This document shows positions 58,745 through 64,000 of a stretch of 64,000 nucleotides of DNA, one piece after another; the stretch's first letter is position 1; the number at the start of each line of letters is the position of its first letter. Location of the stretch: assembly GCA_016841325.1 (NCBI GenBank), contig JAENZJ010000011.1, forward strand, positions 47,983-111,982. Direction: 5' to 3'. The notes under the pieces are model-generated. The model searched no databases, was not told the DNA's origin, and saw nothing but the letters and a program-made list of their open reading frames with translations. Position numbers and translations under genes: made by a program. The stretch comes from Thermincola carboxydiphila. Lineage in GTDB: Bacteria > Bacillota > Thermincolia > Thermincolales > UBA2595.

Positions 58745-59849
58745 TCATGCCACCTCTTTTTTTCCTTAAAACTGCTATTGTTAATGTGGTAATGGGCAGG
58801 ACATACAGAAAAAAGATACTTGCCCAGCTAAAATATCTCCTGACCTGAATTGCTGTAGGATAATTGGGAAATATGTATACTCCCAGCACAATGACGGCGG
58901 CGGCAAAGTATGATACTGCCCCTCTTTTTTTTATGCCCAGAATTCCCATAATCCCGGATACAAGAAAATAGGTATACAGGCATATTGTGGTAAAAACAGC
59001 GATAAGCCAGGGTAGGGTCAGGAACAGCTCAAACCGTTCCACCGGAAAGCCCGGGAGTTCAATCAGAGATATGGCAACAATTTCAGGCCATATAGATGCC
59101 TGCACATTTTCCTTCCCCATAATTCCGACTGCTGTTAATATCTGCATCAGAGTCAGGCCGGTGATTACATAAACCCCTGCAAGTGCGGGTTTGACGGCAG
59201 CCTCTGCACTCCTCAGGAGGGGAACCAGGAACAGGATAATTTCCAAACCCTGCAAGGTTCCCATAAAATACACTGTTCCTCTAATCACAGGCATTAACCC
59301 ATTACTCAGGACCGGCTGGAAATTATGCAGGTCCATATTCCTGACAGCCATGACAAAAACAAGGAGCATTGGCAGTAATAAAAAGGCCAGGTTCAACTGA
59401 AAGAACCTGATTAATGATGTCAGGCCATAAGAGGCCAGCCATGCTGCGGCAATGGCCAGGATTAATATCGGAATGACAGGGGGGGTGCTTTTGAGAAAAA
59501 AGACCCGGTTGGCCATGCTGGCCTCCTGGGATATCAGGGCCAGGAACCCACTCCAGTATACGAGGTACATTAGGCCCCAAAAAAATGCCATTGGCCTGCC
59601 CCAGATTTTTTCTCCGTACTGGAACGGGGTCTCCCCGGGAAATCTTGCCCCCAGCCTGATAAGCAGGTAGGCTGACGCGCTGATTATCACACTCCCCAGG
59701 ATTACACTGATCCAGGCATCCTGCCTGGCAATCGGGGTAATTCCCTTGGCTATGGTAAAGAGTTCGAATTCTACTATTCCCAGTATCAGACCCACCGTGA
59801 CTACCCTGGGGTCAAGATTGTCTCCTGACTTATTCCCGGATACACTCAT
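58737..59849 (-). CDS. germinant receptor B subunit (GerAB/spore permease)
   Basis: 370-aa protein with ten transmembrane helices of the amino acid/polyamine/organocation superfamily, the B subunit of GerA-type receptors and the likely germinant-binding part. Typical: GLILGIVEFELFTIAKGITPIARQDAWISVILGSVIIS and GLMYLVYWSGFLALISQEASMA. It lies between the A and C genes, 12 bp after A and overlapping C. The germinant cannot be predicted from sequence. Confidence 0.93.
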   Translation of the reverse strand: MSVSGNKSGDNLDPRVVTVGLILGIVEFELFTIAKGITPIARQDAWISVILGSVIISASAYLLIRLGARFPGETPFQYGEKIWGRPMAFFWGLMYLVYWSGFLALISQEASMANRVFFLKSTPPVIPILILAIAAAWLASYGLTSLIRFFQLNLAFLLLPMLLVFVMAVRNMDLHNFQPVLSNGLMPVIRGTVYFMGTLQGLEIILFLVPLLRSAEAAVKPALAGVYVITGLTLMQILTAVGIMGKENVQASIWPEIVAISLIELPGFPVERFELFLTLPWLIAVFTTICLYTYFLVSGIMGILGIKKRGAVSYFAAAVIVLGVYIFPNYPTAIQVRRYFSWASIFFLYVLPITTLTIAVLRKKRGGMNG

Positions 59850-59861
59850 CTAGATCACCCT

Positions 59862-61079
59862 TCACTGTTTTTGTGGTTTATAGGTTTTATCTTTGCTCAT
59901 AACAGGCGTATTCTCCCTGAATACGGTGTGCCCCATGCTGCCCGTATCTGTCGGGGCCAGTGGTGTCATATACGGAACTCCGAAAGACTTTAAGGTCACC
60001 AGGTGGATTGCAATATAGAAAAAGGCAGCCGCAAACCCGAAAATCCCGAAGAATGATGCCATAATCATGGTGAAAAACTGCAGGACCCTCACTGCAAGCC
60101 GCAGGTCATAACTGGGAATCCCAAATGATGAAATCATAGTAAGGGTTACAATAATTACAACCGGTGCCCCCATAATTCCTGACCACAGACCTGCAATAAC
60201 CAAAGTGACACCTGACATCAATGCAATTGTGGTACCAACCTGTGACGGCATCCTGACCATCATCATGCGTACTGCTTCCACAATCCCCATCAGGAAAAAG
60301 GCTTCAAAATAGACCGGGAATGGCGCATTTTCCCGTGAAGCCAGAATCAGGTAAAGGAGCCTGGTGGGGATCAATTCCGGGTTATAAGATGTCAGGGCAA
60401 CATAAAAAGCCGGCAGGGAGACAGCAAAAATAAACATTATATAACGGGCCAGGCGAAAGAAGTTTGCGGCCACAAACCACCTCATATATGTATCATCACG
60501 GGTGTCCATAAGGTCAAAAAAGGTTACCGGTGCCAGCAGGACCTGGGGACTGCCGTCGGTAATAATCACAACCCTGCCCTGCAGCAGCGCTGATTCGGCA
60601 ATATCGGGTTTTTCGGCTGTCTCCACCTGGGGAAACGGACTCCATGACGAGTTTTCGATGTTTCTTTCTATATAACTGGAGTCCAGGACTGTTTCCGCCC
60701 TGATAGCTGTCAGGCGTTTTCTGATTTCAGCTGTTATCCCCGGGTGGGCCCGGTCCTTCAGATAGACTGCCGCTACTTTTTTCGGCGCCAGAGAACCGAT
60801 GGTGAAGTTTTCACAGATCAGCCGGGGATTGGGGATCCTCTCTGCCAGCAGGGACAGGTTATATTCCAGTTTTTCGTGAAAGCGTTTTTTGCTGCCCTTC
60901 AATATCTGGTGGCTGTCCCGGGGCGCTGTATCCACCATAGACACTGCGGGAAAGTCTCCGGAGATACAGGAAGTCTGTTGCCCGGAGGGAGTATCCGGGT
61001 TTGTTTTTGGCTCTTTTTCAGTTTTTTTGACGAACCGGGTTTTCTTCAGGAACTTAATCACCATCAGTCCCGCTTTCAT
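59862..61079 (-). CDS. germinant receptor A subunit (GerAA family)
   Basis: 405 aa. The N-terminal soluble domain is relatively short (about 190 residues; typical GerA proteins are 460-500 aa), with the family stretch LLQGRVVIITDGSPQVLLAPVTFFDLMDTRDDTYMRWFVAANF before five transmembrane helices. RMPSQVGTTIALMSGVTLVIA and GIPSYDLRLAVRVLQFFTMI are conserved. A Lys/Pro-rich N-terminal tail replaces part of the first subdomain. First gene of a gerABC-type operon behind a sigma-G-like promoter. The start codon choice is uncertain because no clear ribosome-binding site precedes ATG 61079. Confidence 0.92.
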   Translation of the reverse strand: MKAGLMVIKFLKKTRFVKKTEKEPKTNPDTPSGQQTSCISGDFPAVSMVDTAPRDSHQILKGSKKRFHEKLEYNLSLLAERIPNPRLICENFTIGSLAPKKVAAVYLKDRAHPGITAEIRKRLTAIRAETVLDSSYIERNIENSSWSPFPQVETAEKPDIAESALLQGRVVIITDGSPQVLLAPVTFFDLMDTRDDTYMRWFVAANFFRLARYIMFIFAVSLPAFYVALTSYNPELIPTRLLYLILASRENAPFPVYFEAFFLMGIVEAVRMMMVRMPSQVGTTIALMSGVTLVIAGLWSGIMGAPVVIIVTLTMISSFGIPSYDLRLAVRVLQFFTMIMASFFGIFGFAAAFFYIAIHLVTLKSFGVPYMTPLAPTDTGSMGHTVFRENTPVMSKDKTYKPQKQ

Positions 61080-61107
61080 GTTGAAATAGATTATTGAGAC
61101 TACAGTT

Positions 61108-61138
61108 TATGATGTTCACCGGGACACCGGATTATGTA
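61108..61138 (-). promoter_or_regulatory. sigma-G-like promoter of the ger operon
   Basis: On the minus strand TACATA (61138-61133), 18 bp, CATCATA (61114-61108). The consensus is TGMATA-N17/18-CATNNTA; the -10 is exact and the -35 has one mismatch. It lies 29 bp before the gerA start. Confidence 0.55.
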
Positions 61139-61253
61139 CCCGGTTTGCAGGAAGGTGGGATGGATTTGCCGAATTTCCATTGGGCAAAACTGTTTTTTTG
61201 GGGTAAAATAAAGGTACTGGCTGAGAACAAGGAATTATTGGGAGGAAACTGAA

Positions 61254-61982
61254 TTGGCTGATCTACCTTCAAAGGAGAACAAGGAAAGGTTTGTCCGGGA
61301 AATGTTTAACTCAATCGCCCGGCGCTATGACCTGATGAACACCCTGATGACATTGGGAATGGACAGGTCGTGGAGAAGATATACCGTTAAGCGCTCGGGC
61401 CTGAAACCAGGCGGATGCGGTCTGGACGTCTGCTGCGGTACTGGGATGATTACAATGGAACAGGCCAGGACTGCCGGGCCTGCCGGCAGGGTTGTGGGCC
61501 TTGATTTTTCGGAAAACATGCTGGCCATTGCCAGGGAGAATATAAAGGATTTCGAAATGGGTGAAAATATTCAGTTTATCCAGGGCAATGCCATGGAACT
61601 CCCTTTTGATGATAACAGCTTTGACTGTGCCACTGTGGGATGGGGGCTGAGAAATGTACCTGATATACTGACTGTGGTTAAAGAAATGACCCGGGTTGTC
61701 AAACCGGGGGGGAAAGTTGTTTCACTTGACATGGCCCAGCCTATGGCTCCTGTTTTCAAGCAGTGTTACTGGCTCTGCTTTGAAAAGATTATCCCGGCCA
61801 TGGGCCGGCTGTGGGCGGGAAATAAGGGAGCTTATGGCTATCTTCATGATTCGGCAAAGGTTTTTCCACCCCAGTGGGAACTGGCCGGGATATTTGCCCG
61901 GGCAGGACTTGTTGAGACCGGGTACCGGAACCTGGCCGGAGGTATAGTGGCTGTGGTCGAGGGGCGAAAACCGCTTAATTAA
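61254..61982 (+). CDS. menG: demethylmenaquinone methyltransferase (UbiE/MenG)
   Basis: 242 aa from TTG 61254, which follows GGGAGGAAACTGAA. The N-terminal FVREMFNSIARRYDLMNTLMTLGMDRSWRR is the UbiE signature. SAM motif I is GLDVCCGTGMITMEQAR, and the second family pattern is VGWGLRNVPDILTVVKEMTRVVKPGG. It makes menaquinone from demethylmenaquinone by C-methylation, so the organism probably has a menaquinone respiratory chain, in line with the ccm genes. Monocistronic. Confidence 0.94.
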   Translation: MADLPSKENKERFVREMFNSIARRYDLMNTLMTLGMDRSWRRYTVKRSGLKPGGCGLDVCCGTGMITMEQARTAGPAGRVVGLDFSENMLAIARENIKDFEMGENIQFIQGNAMELPFDDNSFDCATVGWGLRNVPDILTVVKEMTRVVKPGGKVVSLDMAQPMAPVFKQCYWLCFEKIIPAMGRLWAGNKGAYGYLHDSAKVFPPQWELAGIFARAGLVETGYRNLAGGIVAVVEGRKPLN

Positions 61983-62063
61983 AGATAATATCTTTGCTGT
62001 CAGGTTGTCAGGACCCTTACGGGTCCCGGATGAACAGGCGGGGGGCAGCTCAGAACGACAAAA

Positions 62064-62129
62064 GGAGCGGCTCCGTCAATGTAACTGGGTACACTTTAAG
62101 CTCCAGTTCACCGGGGCTGCTCCATTTTT
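62064..62129 (+). terminator. terminator after menG
   Basis: GGAGCGGCTCCG pairs (with G-U pairs) with CGGGGCTGCTCC, with an inner AACTGG/CCAGTT stem, then ATTTTTATC. It lies close to the convergent spoVT stop. Confidence 0.7.
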
Positions 62130-62148
62130 ATCTTGCTTAAGCCCTCTG

Positions 62149-62658
62149 TCAATACTGTTTCTCAAGAAAATCTGTCATTGCCAGCATAACTTTTTCTTCC
62201 ACATTGGTGGGCTTGTCCTTAAACAGGATTACAGAGCCGATTATCTCTCCATCGTGAGTTAACGGGGTGCAGATGAAATTGGATTTGCTTTCCCATCCTT
62301 CCATAAGCTCTTCACCCTGGCGCCCGAAATAAGATTCCCCGTTTTTGATTTTGTCATGGATATCCTCTGAAAGGTTCTTTTTAAGCAGGGACTTGTTTCC
62401 CGGGGCGGCAATTACCGTGTCTTCTCTTGTTACTATTGCTTCGCCTCCAAGGGTTTCTGAAAGGACTTTGGCAATATTATCCGCCTGATTGCCCAGTGGG
62501 TCAGGAGTAGGATCATACTTGCGGAATACGATAGCGTTTTTGTCAATGAAGATTTCCAGGGGGTCACCGTTTTTAAATCTGAGGTTTCTCCTGATCTCCT
62601 TGGGAATTACCATTCTGCCGAGGTCATCCATTCTTCTGACGATACCAATATCACTCAT
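62149..62658 (-). CDS. spoVT: stage V sporulation protein T
   Basis: 169-aa forespore transcription factor. The N-terminal AbrB-type swapped-hairpin DNA-binding domain IVRRMDDLGRMVIPKEIRRNLRFKNGDPLEIF is almost the same as B. subtilis SpoVT (IVRRIDDLGRVVIPKEIRRTLRIREGDPLEIF). A GAF domain follows (AIVTREDTVIAAPGNKSLL ... ICTPLTHDGEIIGSVILF). SpoVT tunes sigma-G genes such as the spoVA and ger operons in this window. Start ATG follows AGGAGG. Confidence 0.94.
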   Translation of the reverse strand: MSDIGIVRRMDDLGRMVIPKEIRRNLRFKNGDPLEIFIDKNAIVFRKYDPTPDPLGNQADNIAKVLSETLGGEAIVTREDTVIAAPGNKSLLKKNLSEDIHDKIKNGESYFGRQGEELMEGWESKSNFICTPLTHDGEIIGSVILFKDKPTNVEEKVMLAMTDFLEKQY

Positions 62659-62744
62659 GTTGTTAAAACCTCCTCTTGATATATGTTGTATTAAAAATAG
62701 TAATTATATGTATCTTTTTTTCTTGGCAAAATTATCAAACAGAT

Positions 62745-62786
62745 TAAAAGAACAGCAGGCTCCCGGGCAATCCAGGGGCCTGCTGT
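62745..62786 (-). terminator. terminator after the manganese catalase-like gene
   Basis: ACAGCAGGC and GCCTGCTGT form a 9-bp stem; the minus strand continues TTCTTTTAAT. Confidence 0.75.
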
Positions 62787-62803
62787 GGGTTAACAAAACT
62801 TTA

Positions 62804-63493
62804 TTAGTGCTGTGACGGGTGCTGTGGGTTCTGAAACTGCGGCGGGCTGGGGTTATGCAACTGGGAGCCCACGTAATTGCCCGGTGTCGAGAGGTTAAAG
62901 TAAAGCCGTGCATCCTTGTCCACACCCCAGTCGCGGTTTGAGCCGGTATGCTGGACTCTCTGGAGGCATTCCCGGAACATGGTGTTGTGAGCCTCCTCCC
63001 GGTTCAGTAGGAAATCAATCATCTGCCTGACATGCTGGTCATTTATCTGCCTGTGCAGATATTCATAAACAACCTTAGCCCTCTGTTCAGCGGCAATGTT
63101 TGAGAGAATGTCTGCAGGCAGGTCACCGGTCACGTTGACATAGGCCGCTGTCCACAATTGCCCGGAAGCATTTGTCAACATAGGATTTAATCCTGTCAGT
63201 ACATGTGCCTCAATATTACCCACAGTTGCCTGATTAGCCATCGGGTCATGGCCGTTAAGCAGGTTAATTGCGGTGGCTACCATTTCCATGTGGCTCAATT
63301 CCTCGGCGGCGATATCCAAAAACACATCCCTGATTGCCGGGTCCTTGATCCGGAAACTCTGGGAAATGTACTGCATGGCAGCTTTCAATTCACCCTGGGG
63401 ACCACCAAGCTGTTCCTGAAGCATTGCGGCGTAATTTGGATTGGGACGCTCTACACGTACCATCTGAAGTAGCTGTTTCTCGTGTCTGAACAT
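62804..63493 (-). CDS. manganese catalase family/CotJC-like spore coat protein
   Basis: 229-aa ferritin-like protein. Manganese ligands fit LKAAMQYISQSF (Glu in GELKAA), AAEELSHMEMVA (ExxH) and later EQRAKVVYEYL and NREEAHNTMF (ExxH). This is the dimanganese catalase layout, and the length and C-terminal shape are those of CotJC, a coat protein of B. subtilis spores. It may detoxify peroxide at the spore surface. The Asn/Gln/Pro/His-rich tail (NPSPPQFQNPQHPSQH) is unusual and could serve for coat anchoring. Start ATG follows GGAGGAG. Confidence 0.92.
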   Translation of the reverse strand: MFRHEKQLLQMVRVERPNPNYAAMLQEQLGGPQGELKAAMQYISQSFRIKDPAIRDVFLDIAAEELSHMEMVATAINLLNGHDPMANQATVGNIEAHVLTGLNPMLTNASGQLWTAAYVNVTGDLPADILSNIAAEQRAKVVYEYLHRQINDQHVRQMIDFLLNREEAHNTMFRECLQRVQHTGSNRDWGVDKDARLYFNLSTPGNYVGSQLHNPSPPQFQNPQHPSQH

Positions 63494-63605
63494 AGTTTTC
63501 TCCTCCGTTTTTTTGAAATCTGGAATTATAATTTTTAGTATTTGCTTTTTTGCTTAAAAAATGCCTGATTATTTATTTACATAAGACAGGTAAATACTAC
63601 AACAC

Positions 63606-63645
63606 AAAAAAAGTACGCATCCCGATATAAGTCAGGTGCGCATCT
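63606..63645 (-). terminator. probable terminator of the glycine-rich gene
   Basis: On the minus strand GCGCACC..GGGATGCGT can pair (one G-U), followed by ACTTTTTTT. It lies about 25 bp after the glycine-rich stop codon. Confidence 0.5.
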
Positions 63646-63670
63646 TAAGTAAAGTCATGTCATAGCCGGG

Positions 63671-64000
63671 TTATTGGTGCCGGTTCCGCCGGGGCGCTCT
63701 CCGGGCCTTATATGTGGCCTGATTATTGGCGGGTTTGATACCAAACAGGCCGCCAAGGAGGTCCCCCAAAAAGCGGCCGAAGCCGGGGCCAAACAACCCG
63801 CTACCGAAGCCTTTCCCAAAACCGGGACCGAACAGCCCGCCGCCGGAACCGCCGCCCAATATCGGACCCAGAAGCCCGCCCCAAAGGCCGGGATCGAAGA
63901 ATCCTCCACCGAAACCCTTGCCAAAGCCGCCTCCAAAGCCGGGTCCAAACAGGCCGCCGCCGAAACCCTTACCGAAGCCGGGTCCAAACAGGCCGCCGCC
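63671..64000 (-). CDS. glycine-rich repeat protein, 5' end outside window
   Basis: The frame is open to the window edge, so only the last 109 residues are visible; the ORF-track start inside it is an internal TTG. The product is tandem repeats of (G)GLFGPGFGKGFG, with GGGFF and GGLLGP variants, and a basic tail (NNQATYKARRAPRRNRHQ). Such low-complexity, Gly/Phe-rich proteins with basic tails are common among spore coat or exosporium proteins. Its neighbour is a CotJC-like gene. The coat role is inferred from composition and context. Confidence 0.7.
   Translation of the reverse strand, partial: GGGLFGPGFGKGFGGGLFGPGFGGGFGKGFGGGFFDPGLWGGLLGPILGGGSGGGLFGPGFGKGFGSGLFGPGFGRFLGDLLGGLFGIKPANNQATYKARRAPRRNRHQ

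Noticed and set aside
63655-63987. 110-aa Ala/Val-rich minus-strand ORF
   Set aside because: Alternative frame of the glycine-rich repeat gene; the GLFGPGFG frame is repetitive at protein level and open to the window edge.

Overview
The window reads as chromosome of an anaerobic, endospore-forming, flagellated Gram-positive bacterium (Firmicutes) with CO metabolism. The evidence is two Ni-CO dehydrogenases, one of them paired with acetyl-CoA synthase; spore genes (spoVAC/AD/AE, spoVT, a gerA-type receptor operon, CotF- and CotJC-like coat proteins); an SLH-domain surface protein; a flagellin; and a complete System I (Ccm) cytochrome c maturation operon, which is uncommon in this phylum. A Thermincola/Carboxydothermus-type member of the Peptococcaceae and relatives would fit, but that assignment is inference. 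There are no rRNA or tRNA genes, CRISPR arrays or intact insertion sequences that I can see.

Layout. 1-0.9 kb: 3' end of an SLH protein. 1.0-5.6 kb: a CO island of a CooA-like CO sensor, a near-perfect CooA operator, cooF, cooS and an FAD/NAD oxidoreductase, followed by a decayed UbiB-kinase remnant. 5.9-10 kb: glycosyltransferases and a methyltransferase. 10.1-11.2 kb: two CotF-like coat proteins and a YnfA-type membrane protein. 11.2-20.4 kb: an OmpR-type two-component system, an array of 11-bp-phased TTACA repeats, and the ccm operon (secreted protein, ccmF, ccmH, ccmI-like, ccmE with CxxxY, coiled-coil protein, ccmA, ccmB, ccmC and a 41-codon ccmD). 20.4-21.7 kb: a decayed patch (GerPA/F-like gene, second ccmD-like remnant, Cd/Zn ATPase with its middle deleted). 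21.7-26.4 kb: DedA, a TerC-family protein behind a candidate yybP-ykoY (Mn2+) riboswitch, a flavodoxin, and a TetR-controlled membrane-protein operon.

26.5-31.1 kb: two ArsR-type modules. The first (ArsR, mini-thioredoxin, permease) has an in-frame TGA exactly where the family has the first Cys of a conserved TPFCSCSS motif, making it a candidate selenoprotein. The second is arsR-acr3. A flagellin lies between them. 31.1-38.9 kb (minus strand): a four-gene operon of a 1503-aa beta-rich/beta-helix protein and three consecutive two-cupredoxin proteins. The four HxH copper motifs of a multicopper oxidase are divided two and two between the first and second of these; the third has none. 39.0-43.9 kb: acsA-acsB with its own promoter, a long leader and a terminator. 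44.9-48.0 kb: spoVA operon behind a sigma-G-like promoter. 48.1-56.3 kb: acetyltransferase, zinc ribbon, coat protein, patatin-like phospholipase, M14 and M23 peptidases and a Gfo/Idh/MocA oxidoreductase. 56.4-57.5 kb: a two-gene YeeE/YedE sulfur transporter behind twin CsoR/CstR-like operators. 57.6-61.1 kb: a gerA-type germinant receptor operon. 61.2-64.0 kb: menG/ubiE, spoVT, a CotJC-like manganese catalase and the 3' end of a glycine-rich repeat protein.

How the parts fit. CO sensed by CooA probably switches on cooF-cooS-oxidoreductase, while acsA-acsB carries the Wood-Ljungdahl carbonyl branch. The ccm operon supports c-type cytochromes. Arsenic, copper/sulfur and manganese stress modules and a large spore coat/germination complement fill the rest. 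The items I would examine first are the split multicopper oxidase operon, the TGA-containing permease, the CooA operator overlapping a terminator, the TerC riboswitch, and the twin operators before the YeeE pair.
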